From: Bugulina stolonifera
Taxonomy: Eukaryota; Bryozoa; Gymnolaemata; Cheilostomatida; Bugulidae
DNA: 64,000 bases
Assembly (NCBI GenBank): GCA_935421135.1
Contig: OW285191.1
Span: 5,465,504 to 5,529,503, forward strand
Reading direction: 5' to 3'
Made by a program: the position numbers and the translations under genes. The notes beneath the pieces were generated by a model, which ran no database searches, had not been told where the DNA came from, and saw only the letters and a program-made list of their open reading frames with translations. Position 1 is the first letter of the stretch. The number at the start of each line of letters is the position of its first letter. Shown here piece after piece: positions 54,001 through 64,000 of this stretch.

Positions 54001-55979
54001 TAAGCAAGGGAGAGGATGGGTAGGGTGGGTACTCCCTCACCCCTACTTACTCATCTAGCCTTGTGTCTGGTATAGTTCTATTCATAGCTATCTTATCACT
54101 GACTACCATGTTAAACCCGTACTGCTGCAACTGTCTCTTAGCCTCACGATCCTCAGACATGTCATGATACACGGGCTCTCCATTCTCTCCTAAAAAATTC
54201 ACTATTTGCTAGAATAATGGCTACGGCTAGACTTTATTTAAACGGACCAAGTTGTCGCAATGTTAAAAACTTATTTTTAGAAATTTCTGGTATCAAATCA
54301 ACAAACTGCCATTAATGCAAATTAAAAAGAAATTGTGACTATAATATATACAATGCTAAGTATTTAAAAAGTGAACTATGTCAACGCATTTTTATTTGAA
54401 CATAAATTCATCAAGTTGGTGATTGCATGATATAAGGACCAGATAGGCCTACAGCACACAGAGTAACAACATAGTATTGTGACTTGGATACTGATCATCA
54501 CTGACAAGACTGCATTACAAGGTTCATTCAACAGCCACTTGTAGACGTGAACATAAACACTGCACCTATAATATAATTCAACATAAGTCTATGTACAAAT
54601 AATAAAAATTGAAACTATGTGTCAGTAGCCGCTGTCATGCACCCAACTAGACATTCGATTGGCATATAAACCACTTCAGTAGAGGATATATACATTCTGT
54701 ATGAAATACCTGGTCCTTTGCCTGGTTTGATTACTGGTTCAAAATTGCCCACAACTCCAGGTTTTAGTGTAGCTGTTGGACCATGAGTGACTGAATCAGC
54801 GTTACCACGAGCACCAAGAACTTCTCCCTTTGGTTTACCAAGCTGAGGCTAAGAAAGAAAGGAGAACACTGGTTTCATTTACTACTAACCACAGTAACTG
54901 CACCATAGAAAAGGAGAACAACTCTCTATGTTACAGATGGTGTAAATGGATAAGCCAATACAATGCAACGTCAATACAATACATATTGCCGTTGATAGCC
55001 AACTTCAAACTGTTGGCAATGAAATATAATACAGATATCTTGTTATTCAATGTTGGCCTGTCTGTCAATTAATAAAATAATAAGTCACAACAGTATTTAT
55101 TTACCAATCTGACATCACACTTGTGTTGAGCATCACTACATGATGGGAACCTACAGCATAAGGGTAGGCCGATATATGGCTAAGGTAGACTCTACATTAA
55201 AAACTATTTCTACAAGACTAAATCATTTATCCTGGTGTGAGCCTCATACATGTACTATTGTATCTACTAATAGTGTGTAGTTAATCTAGTCTAGATTAAG
55301 TGTCTGCACTGTAGCAAATTCTCAGCTTGGATTAGGGCTATAAATTAGGAAATCTATGACAACTGGTTTGTCTAATCACTTCACTAGAAAGGTAAAAGTA
55401 TTAGTAATGGAAGAATGATTAGCAACCAACAGAATTAATTTGCTGAGGTTAACTGTACAAAATGGATATGATATGTTATCTAGTCTGGCAACATCAAAAC
55501 AAATACGAATACGGCAGCACTTTTGTGCCTGCTATCCTATGTTACAAGCTAGAATTCTATAAAGGATATTTGTTTATGAGTAGCTAGGGATTCCAGCACC
55601 AGGATGGAGTAGCCTACTTTCTTTTTGTCCACTGTGGAACCAAGTAATAAGCTATACAAATAAAACAAAATGCATAATTTGGATAAAATGAAACTACCAT
55701 TGAAACTGTCTTCATCATGCAAAGTGAGTAGCCTGTTAGCCAACTCACCAGTTCTACATGAACCTGTCCACTATCAGCTTGACCATGATGTTTGGGTAAG
55801 TCTATATTAGGACCTCCTTTATGGTGATCATCATCGCTGTGTTTGACGTTACGTCGGTGTTCATGGTAGCTTTTCTCACCACTCGGACGATCAAATAAGG
55901 AAATGATCGATGGTCCAACAAACACCACAAAGATAATAGCAGCAAATATTTTGATGAGATTGTTGATGGTCAGCCTCAT
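48009..55979 (-). CDS. polypeptide N-acetylgalactosaminyltransferase (GALNT family)
   Basis: Twelve exons with agreeing phases: 55979-55749, 54842-54710, 54189-54051, 53540-53374, 52208-52001, 51671-51495, 51009-50892, 50615-50496, 50029-49939, 49466-49336, 48998-48783, 48146-48009; 622 residues, normal for the family. A cytoplasmic tip and membrane anchor ([16 protein letters not shown]) make it a type II Golgi protein. The GT-A catalytic part shows [12 protein letters not shown], the metal-binding DxH as FLDAHCE (often DSH), THAGGLFAM and [11 protein letters not shown] with WQCGG. A C-terminal ricin-type lectin domain follows ([12 protein letters not shown], then GKCAGHK). It should start mucin-type O-glycosylation by moving GalNAc from UDP-GalNAc to Ser/Thr. 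No lesion seen. Introns carry tandem repeats described separately. Confidence 0.92.
49672..49790. repeat. degenerate CAGT tetranucleotide array
   Basis: Repeated CAGTCAGTGAG and CAGCCAGT motifs in an intron of the GalNAc-transferase gene. Confidence 0.7.
52227..53052. repeat. 21-bp minisatellite in a GalNAc-transferase intron
   Basis: About 39 units of ACATGTACACTGTATGTATAT with T/C and A/G variants and a few CATTTGTACATTG interruptions. Since 21 is divisible by three and the unit lacks stops, long frames open on both strands with seven-residue periods; they are artefacts. The array begins 18 bp upstream of exon 5 on the coding strand and fills most of intron 4. The unit is rich in self-complementary steps (ACATGT, TGTACA, TATATA). 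Confidence 0.9.
53508..53643. repeat. 68-bp tandem duplication across a splice acceptor
   Basis: Copies 53508-53575 and 53576-53643. The first contains the working acceptor and first codons of exon 4 (TTACAG|GTGTAAATACTGG on the minus strand). In the second, met first by the spliceosome, the site reads TTACATGTGTAAA, so its AG is gone. Confidence 0.85.
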
Positions 55980-57530
55980 TATGGTGTTTATGTGACCCTG
56001 TTGTGACCTTATTTCATATTACTCGGAGTCGTAGAAGGGTACTACAAATGAAACAACCACGGATAGTTATTTTAGGGCAGATGTCAGCATTAACTCTCTT
56101 CTCTCTACCGATGGTCAAAACATTCACTATTTTTAACAAAAATTAGTATTGAACTGGAGAAGAATCAGCAGCTACTTGGTTACGGAGTTAGGCAGCATAA
56201 GGCAGCATGGAAGTGGAGATGCTTGTAGTCACAATAAGTAGTGATCTGATGAGTAAAAGTAAGTCGATAGCATTTCATCACTACTATGGTGCCACATAAC
56301 AACAATGGTGCCAAATTAGGCTACAATTTTTATGGCAGCCGGTTAATGAACCAACTGGTGGCTCTTGAATACCGCAAACAGCAAATAAATGACAATAGTA
56401 CTTTACAAGGTCAAGGATATTTTAGCTTTTGGTAGAGCGCTTAGCAAATTAGCAAGGTGACCTGTACTTATGATGATGATGAAATGCTACTGATCTCCAA
56501 AATTTTCCTAACATAATCCAAGAAAGGATTTACACATAGCCTACAGTTTACAAAGGTCTCTAGTAGTTTGAGGATATTGATTGGAAGAACTTAATAGAAA
56601 TTACCCAGTGTGCAATACAGCTTTAAAGCACACTTACCCACAATACCTAACACCATTAGTATACCAGTAATACTCTGCTACTAATCTATTTTAAGATCAG
56701 ATTTTGTGTAACCAATAAGTGTACATATCGTAGAGGAGGTATGTAGAAGAAAACAATATGCATGTCTTGTATAGGGTGAACGTGAACAGATAAAATATTG
56801 GACCTAAATGAAGTTAGCTACTTGCTGCTAGTAATAAGAAAGCCCGGAAAGATTAAAAAAAACATCAAAAGCTACCAAACAGCTATATCAGTAAATTCTG
56901 TAAAATCATTATAGTTCTACTGTAAGCCTACTCTTTCTATGCAAAAAGCCAAAATCAAGAAATTTCACTATAAAACATAAAGCAAACAGTTGCGTCCTGT
57001 TAGTCCAGTTATGGTTTGTTAGCAGAGTTACGTTCAAAGCATTGAATAGCGTTAGCTGGTTAAGTGCGAGCAGGAGAACACAACTCTACCCACAGTAGCA
57101 CAAATACAATACACTTAATATGAAAAGCAGAATTAAACATACACAGAAATCACATGTCATAAGCTCTTGGGGTACACTGGTGAATGTCTGCCTAGTTAGC
57201 ATTACTTTGGTGGGTCTACTTGTACTGTGGTTTATGTTGTAGCGATGCACACCACTAATCAGCAGAGGGCAGCAATAGGCTTGGACGTAGGCTATATCTA
57301 AGTGCGAGTATTAAGCAAAGAATAGGGTGAGGGTGATGCCTACATGGTTTTACTTAAGTAGCAATTGCAATGTAATATATAATTATTGTTATAACCATAG
57401 TCACTTCAGGGTGTAATAACAGTTAGAATCCACTATAGCTTAGAAGAAAATTTAAAATTATCTAATAGCAATTTAATTTTAACTTTTGCACAGAAAAAGC
57501 TTTAAAACAAAACTGAAGTTTACTTAAATT
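55980..57530. other. upstream region of the GalNAc-transferase gene
   Basis: No coding frame recognised. The promoter of the minus-strand gene should lie here, but no clear TATA box or initiator was assignable. Confidence 0.35.
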
Positions 57531-57537
57531 CAATTAT

Positions 57538-58600
57538 TATTATTTTTTTTTTTTTTTTTTTTAAATTTTCCCACTGAGACCGTCAGGAAACGGAAGAGAT
57601 GTGGGAACACAATATGGATGTTTTTTTTTTCCTCTTTCTCTCTTTTTCGATAACTTTTATTCCCTTTTATATATAATTTATCATGTTGAATATTTTTTTT
57701 TTGTTATATTTTTTATATGTGCTTTAGAATAGTATTTATATATTTTTTTATTATTTATCATGTCATACAACAACAAAAAAGAAAAGAAAAAAAAAAAAAA
57801 AGAACTATTTATCAGCTCTCAAGACGCATATCACGTATGGTTTTTGGCCAGAAGGAGTAATAAAATTGACTAGTTTTTATGTATGGTGTGTAGGTGTTTT
57901 GACATTGTCTCGTATTATACTTATTGAGGTAATTGTAATCGAATGTATATATTAATTATTAACTTATTTTAATAACCATTTAACTATTAGGCCTATTATT
58001 ATTAATTATATCATTATTTATGATTAATTATGTAGCAAACGTATTTGAAACTATAATAATACTAATAATTGTTATTTATTAAAACCTTAGCAAAGATTAA
58101 AATTCAATTATTTTATATTATAGTTAATAGCGTTGTAATGTAATAATATAAAATATAATTAATTATATTATTTTACAATTATTTATAATTATTATTAATT
58201 ACAATTATATTATTTATAATTATTATTATAATAATAATTAGGCTATATTAATTATTGATAATTTCAATCACTCAACGCTAATTACTATAACTATTACATT
58301 TATAGCTCTAAGCTATCGTAAACGTTAATTATATGATCTTAGATTAAGTATTTCTTATAAAAAAAATACTAGTATTATAAAATAGTTATAGTAATAGTAA
58401 ATTAACAAACATTAATTGTTAATTTTCATTTTTATTTTAGGCCCTATTAGTTTAGTAGCTTATATTTTAACAAAACAAAACCCAACGTTTAATCAAATAA
58501 GACACATTGAAAGTTTTTTACAAAAAATAGTTTGTCCAGTCTTTAAATTCTGGTAATAAAAACATTTATTTAAAAGTATAAAATATATTTTTAAATTTCC
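57538..58600. other. extremely AT-rich, low-complexity stretch
   Basis: It begins with a T-run (57543-57562), has further T-runs near 57620 and 57690 and an A-run near 57790-57802, then many TTATTAATTATA-type strings from 57950 to 58250. No gene signal. The T- and A-runs could be ends of old retroposed copies. Confidence 0.6.
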
Positions 58601-59186
58601 TACAGAACAGTCACATTGCATTTTCATTCAATTTGAGTTTGCTTTTAAAAATTGTTTGTGGCAGTGTTTCCGGTGATAAGAAAAGAGCCAACAACATATC
58701 AGGCGGAATTTACTGCGAGTCTAAAGCTGTAATTGTTCACGCCTTTTAGACACAAGAGCAGGTCTTTGCTGAAGGTCCACGCAAAGAATGTATGTTCGGG
58801 TGCACAATTCAGCAAACAATAATCTTTCGCATGTTTTGTTGGATCCCAGGTTAAAAAAATAATTGGAAGAAAAGATTCTTTTTCAATGGGAATATCAGAA
58901 CCACCGACTCTAGTGATGATCATACATAATATTAGAAATTAGCATTAGATTAAGCGGTTTAACTTAAAATTAAGGACAGTATTATCATGCTTACTTTGTT
59001 CTCAGCATCTAGTTAAAAAATTTATAACAAAGCAAATAAGAAAATCAAATAATTAATTATTAGGCCTATTATAATTATAATTATTATATATAAAATTAAA
59101 AATAATATTTTTAAAAATTATGAAAATAAAAAAGAATATTAATATAGATAAGATATAACATTAGTAAAGTAATTTTTATTAGCTAG

Positions 59187-59725
59187 CATACCTGTCAACC
59201 TGAAGTGAAAAAATATAGGGAGTCTCAACTTGAACTTCCAAGTGCACAGGTGAAATTTGCAAGGCCCTAACTTCCAACTGCAAAAAGTACATTTAGAGAG
59301 TTGGAACTGTGGGGGGGGGGAGAGTATAGGTACCAACCTTCACTCTTATCACAGCACTAATCATTATCTTATGACATAATCAGTAATACATTGTAATTAG
59401 CTATCATGCTTGTACTAAATCACAAAAAAGCTGAGAAAAAAACTGGTGGTGAAAACAATTTACTCAAATATATTAGACTTATGTACGCATGCACAATATA
59501 AGCTATGTAATAACTGATAACTCCAAAGCTATATCAAAATACTAGATAGAGTAAAATGAGACTGAACATGCTATTTATGGTGCTATTTATTGGATGATAT
59601 TGGATAATACAAAAATGAAAAATACCTATCTGATGCCCTGAAATAGGAAGGATATAGGGAGCTGGTGGGAATGAAAGTTTGAAATAGGGAGGGTCCTGCC
59701 CAAATTGGGATAGTTGACAGGTATG
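59187..59725. mobile_element. hAT-like MITE, 539 bp
   Basis: Ends CATACCTGTCAAC and its inverted complement, flanked by TTAGCTAG (59179-59186) and TTAGCTAA (59726-59733), 7 of 8 bases alike, as expected of a hAT target duplication. It contains a G-run near 59310 and short ATAGGGAG motifs but no coding frame. Confidence 0.7.
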
Positions 59726-59733
59726 TTAGCTAA

Positions 59734-61165
59734 GTAGATAATATTTGATTACACTTTTTTTTATTTTTTTATTAAATTATTTTATATTTAATATTATCAT
59801 CAAGTCTAATATTATTAACTTACATAAGTATCTCTATCTGCCATGTACTGGATCACCTAGGGGGTAGAAGAGGTGTGCCTCATAGTTGGACAGTGGTCAG
59901 CAGGGTAGAGTACTTTCTTCCACTAGAGTAGGGAGCCTGTGCTGATCATTTACATTAACATTTAGAGGCATAGTCAAAGTGGATGCATAGGTTGTATCCA
60001 TCCAGAGAATAAGCAACCTTGTTGCAAGTCGGTGACCTTGTTGCAAGTTGGCGGATTTAGCTAAGTCAACCAAGCCCTGCTTTTAAATTTATCATTACAT
60101 AGGCCTACTACATATCATATCATAGATTTCTCACTTATACTATACCAAACACTAAACACTAAAGCAATCTTTCAGCATATCGCAATAAGGGAACACCTCA
60201 CGGAGTCCAACAGCTATCAAAGAAGATGATTATGACAATGATTAGGCAGGTGCCTGACAGTTTTGACCCTTTGTATGATCACTATTCCTAAGATCCTGTA
60301 TGGTACCGAAGAAGAAACTGTTGTAGAAGGAGTTCACAGTTGAGTGACAGTTGAATTTCCCTCAATTTTCCTCTTGTATGGACAGTTTATTCTGGCTGGT
60401 TTATAAGCTCATCATATGACTCACAAGGGCCAAGGTGAGCCTCTTCTTTGGACAGGATCTTTTGTAGGAATCTGATATGCCACTTTCTCCTTCTTTCATA
60501 GAGTTGTCTTAGCCTTCTTTGGCTTCTGTTGATATCATAGCCTATATCATATGCACATAATTCAAGTGCTTCAAACTCTTTACTATATAGGCCTAATGAC
60601 TAGAAAGCTGATGCTTTTCGCTAGATTCAATCTTCATAAATACTGATTCTACAGTAAAATAAAATAAAATCACAAGTGGAATACAACTCTAAAAACTATA
60701 GTCTCGAGGTACTCCTAGTTTGGATCAATAATCTTTCTAAAGTCCTGCACATGGTTGAGATTGGATTTAGCTGTGTTCGAAAGAAAGGGACAAAATACAG
60801 GTGATCCATTAGCCAAAGCAGAGCGTACGCTTGTAGGCTACAATGTTAGGTTTTTAGTCTATTTTGATCCATCCCAACCTTTCTCATCTGTCGCATTCAA
60901 AGCAATTTTGACTTGCACTTTTTCACTAAGTGTTCTAGCGTACATGATCTATAGCCTAAAAGTAAGATGATTATCCACCAAAGTGCCTAAAGAATTTCAC
61001 TGATTTAGTTGGAATTCTGAAATTTTGATCAAACGTCATTGGACATTGGAAATTAAAATTGAAATACATGTAAGTCTACAATTGTTGTGTTGTAGGTCAG
61101 CAAAACGTTTGAGTATTTCATGTTTTATTACAGACGGTAGTTGGTAACTACGCACCCAGTTTAAG
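59734..61165. other. upstream region of symplekin
   Basis: No coding exon supported. No TATA box is evident near 61130, so initiation is probably from a TATA-less promoter shortly before the ATG. Confidence 0.35.
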
Positions 61166-63919
61166 ATGGCGGAGCAGAGTTCTTATGATATGGTTAGTAT
61201 TCATATTTATCTCATTTTGCCAGTAACTTGTTACATAAGATGAAGGAATATAGCCATCTCTCTCATTCCTTGGTAAAAGGATGTGCTCAATTGCTTTATG
61301 TTGGGATACTTGGACCAATCTGAATTTATTTATCAAAGAAATAAGTAATGAATTTTGAATAAATCAAATAAGCTACTTTTAGGGAGCTCCCTGCAGTAGA
61401 TTGTTTTTGTATATAAATCTCAATGGCTCTGGTGGTTAGCACAGCAGAAAAGATATATTTGTTAGAGGATTGTTATGATAGGAGTTGTCCTCACATTGCT
61501 ATTGGAAGTATTAAGTTTGCACTCCACCTCATCCCAGCTACTCCACACAATAAAGGCCTTGCATGATCAACATGGTATCGTTGGACTTGTCTTATCTTGA
61601 AATTTGTGTAAACGGGGCTCAGTCTACCAAATGGTGTCTAGAAGTCATCAGGCAATGCCAATGGAGATAGCTGATTATAGTAATTTAAATCAAATTTTGT
61701 ATCTTGTTACTAATAAGTGATGCTAGGCCTTGGCTTTACAGTGGGCGGGCAACTCCTAATTGCAACACATTTTCAGGAGAGGACAACTGTTGTGTTAATA
61801 ATTTGTTTATCTTTGTAACAGGTTGTGGAACTACTGAATCAGGCCTCACTGGAACACAGTGGTGCATCCAAAGTAATCTTACTAAAGCAAGTACAAGAGC
61901 TCATCATACACAAAGAACCAAATCTACTCGACAATTTCTTTGATGTAAGTTTCTATAAGCATTGACGTATGTTTCTTTCTCAAGTCAGATCTTTTTGGAA
62001 AGAATATTATATTGTGGCTGCATGTATTTATTTCTATGTAAACAATAACCATGAAATTGTCAGTTTCTTTTTGGAAGGAATTTGTTTCTGAGCGGTCAGA
62101 AACTTGGTTCCACATTCCAAAAATATCCCGTTCCTGACTGGGGTTTGAACCTGAGGTTTTAAAGCATATGTTCACCTCATGCAGTGACCATAACACATTG
62201 AACACTACACCAGCTTGGCTTCTATTAACTATGAAATTTTGTTCTTGCAGGAAATAATTGGCTTCCAGGCCGACAAGTCTGTTGATGTCAGAAAATTTGT
62301 CATAACTTTCCTCGAGCACGCATGGTAAGCTTACAGAATATTCTGCTATCGTGACAATTTTATTGATTACTGTTTTACTAGTTAGAGTGGGTCAATGATA
62401 AATGTTCTAAATTTGTTTTAATATTTTGTTTGTGTCCTTGAAACTATTACTTATACAATCCGTACTACATTGTACAATGCAAACAACTTTTTTATAGTAG
62501 TTTAGAATATATATCTTGGTATTTAGCTTCCTCTTTGGGGAATATACTTTGAGGTCAGTGTCACCAAGCAAATTGCTTAAACGGAATATTCGGGAAAATA
62601 TTAATTCTCCAGAGACTAATCTAGTGAAATACTCGCCATTGAGGAGCCAAAGTAACGGGAAACAGAATATTATGTTTTATCAAAACAAAGTACACTGTAT
62701 GTCTTGTGTTGTTGATATTTGCACAGTAGGCTTGCTACCCTTTCTCATTAAATAGATGGTGATTTTGCCATTGTAAATTATGTAAGCCTAAGTGGAATAG
62801 ATGAACAGGGTAGTGTTGATTTGTTCATTGATTTTGTTGGACACACTATTAGCTGAGTAAAAGTAACAGTGGGTAGAAAATTGTCAATAGGAGATTATCT
62901 TCTGCAATACTAAGCTGACATAATTTTTTTGAGCTTCCTTGACTCGAACCAGCGAATTGTTTGGTTCATCATTGACTTTTGATAGATATCTAGTCACCCT
63001 TTAGTAGATATGAACTCTGCTATATGCCGAGCATTTCAATTGACAAAATATTGGAAATCAATTTACACACAAATTTATGTAGTCCACAAAACAAATCCCA
63101 CAGTTCTGTTGATGAAAGTCTACTGAGTAGTCGTGGTTGGTAATGACGAGCTCTGGACTTTGAGATAGTCAGTTACACTGGTTGCTATAGCGACGGAGTT
63201 AGTGCATATGGTGTGTATATATGGCTTTGCTATCATTTGTAGCAAAGTGGATGGGGCAATTCTCTCTAAGATTATTGGTAACCTGAATATGCTGCTCTAC
63301 GATGACAATGTGAATATCAGAAAGAAGGTCATCTTATCCATGACCAGCCTCTATAAAACTGCTGTCAAGGTAAGTCCTGAAACGGTATACATTGAATCTA
63401 CGGTAATTGTATATGCATAATTGCTTAAACTCAATATCTGAAGTTCTCACGATGGTGGTAAGGTAGATCGGTAGATCAGCTTGAAATTGTAGTTCTATTT
63501 TAATATTACAATTGATCTAATGTCAATCAGTATTATAATCATAGAATTTTTAGTGTCTTGTTAGGGCAATATTTTCTTGAGTACTGTCATGTGATGAGTA
63601 GGCGAACAATAATTTTCATTGCTGACCCGTACACTGGCCTATTACACTAAATTCACACACATTTTTTACCAAGCTGTAGTTATCTAATATCTAGTACTAA
63701 AATTTAATTTGATGAAGTTTCCTCGTTGGTGGTAACATCAAACCAGTGGATATATTTTACCAGTAGAAAATTCTATCAGCAATACAACATTTCATTATGA
63801 TTCGTTCTACAGTGGATTGTGGGTACTAAAATCGTAACAGAGGTAATGGAGACGACGTGGAAATACATGAACCAGATGAGAGACCATATAGTGGATCTAC
63901 TAGACGATTTGAATGATGG
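61166..63919 (+). CDS. SYMPK: symplekin, N-terminal HEAT-repeat part (gene continues past the window)
   Basis: Five exons: 61166-61192, 61822-61944, 62251-62324, 63243-63369, 63813-63919, all with consensus splice sites and matching phases; 458 coding bases, about 152 residues. The start ATG is in AAGATGGCGG. Recognisable symplekin segments are [51 protein letters not shown] and LLDDLNDG; vertebrate and fly proteins have the same order. Symplekin is a nuclear scaffold of the cleavage and polyadenylation and histone pre-mRNA processing complexes, and this alpha-helical HEAT region binds the Ssu72 phosphatase. The last donor, GG|GTGAGT, is 80 bases from the window end. No lesion seen. Confidence 0.93.
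62130..62217 (-). repeat. tRNA-derived repeat in a symplekin intron
   Basis: On the minus strand a box-A-like TGGTGTAGTGTTCAATGTG is followed by GGTTCAAACCCCAG. The acceptor stem is not formed. It ends close to the acceptor of exon 3. Confidence 0.45.
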
Positions 63920-64000
63920 GTGAGTCATGGTGGGATGAGTCATGGTAGATGAGTCATGGTGTAACGTAGGTTGCGCTTATAGAGATTTAGGTCTATTATA

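Overview
The window looks like AT-rich nuclear DNA of a marine invertebrate. Introns are GT-AG and there are metazoan genes (symplekin, a polypeptide GalNAc-transferase, WSC/PAN and FN3/sushi cell-surface proteins). Mobile elements are dense and short ACATGTACATGT-type repeats are everywhere. A sponge or another early-branching animal is my best guess, at low confidence; nothing here fixes the phylum.

Layout. 0.5-21 kb is a cluster of small secreted six-cysteine peptide genes carried on local duplications (copies near 2, 17.1 and 20.3 kb, plus a relic near 19.5 kb). It is interrupted by MITEs, tRNA-derived SINE pieces and an intact Ty3/gypsy-type LTR retrotransposon (9125-13825) whose two LTRs look identical. 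22.4-34.7 kb (minus strand) is a host gene encoding a WSC domain, a central extracellular region and a PAN/apple-like C-terminus. Its large intron contains a complete 9.4-kb Polinton-like DNA element (24550-33944). 39.2-46.0 kb (minus) is an FN3-sushi-transmembrane receptor gene with two coding lesions. 48.0-56.0 kb (minus) is a 12-exon GalNAc-transferase gene. 61.2 kb to the window end (plus) holds the first five exons of symplekin.

The most interesting object is the Polinton-like element. It has AG...CT ends, a 6-bp target duplication (AATGTC) and about 542-bp GC-rich terminal inverted repeats. It carries two divergent intron-containing genes: a multi-domain protein-primed-type DNA polymerase B with N-terminal zinc fingers and a possible OTU-like domain, and a two-repeat OB-like protein. 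Between them lies an inverted array of 31-bp units. I found no integrase, capsid, ATPase or protease gene, so it looks like a replication-only member of the Polinton/Maverick group that would need its integrase in trans.

A second theme is tandem duplication across exon-intron boundaries: a multiplied splice donor in the WSC gene, a duplicated and disabled acceptor in the GalNAc-transferase gene, and a duplicated leader exon/intron in the element's polymerase gene.

Gene models were assembled by eye from reading frames, splice consensus and matching intron phases. Family assignments rest on recognised motifs, not on database searches.
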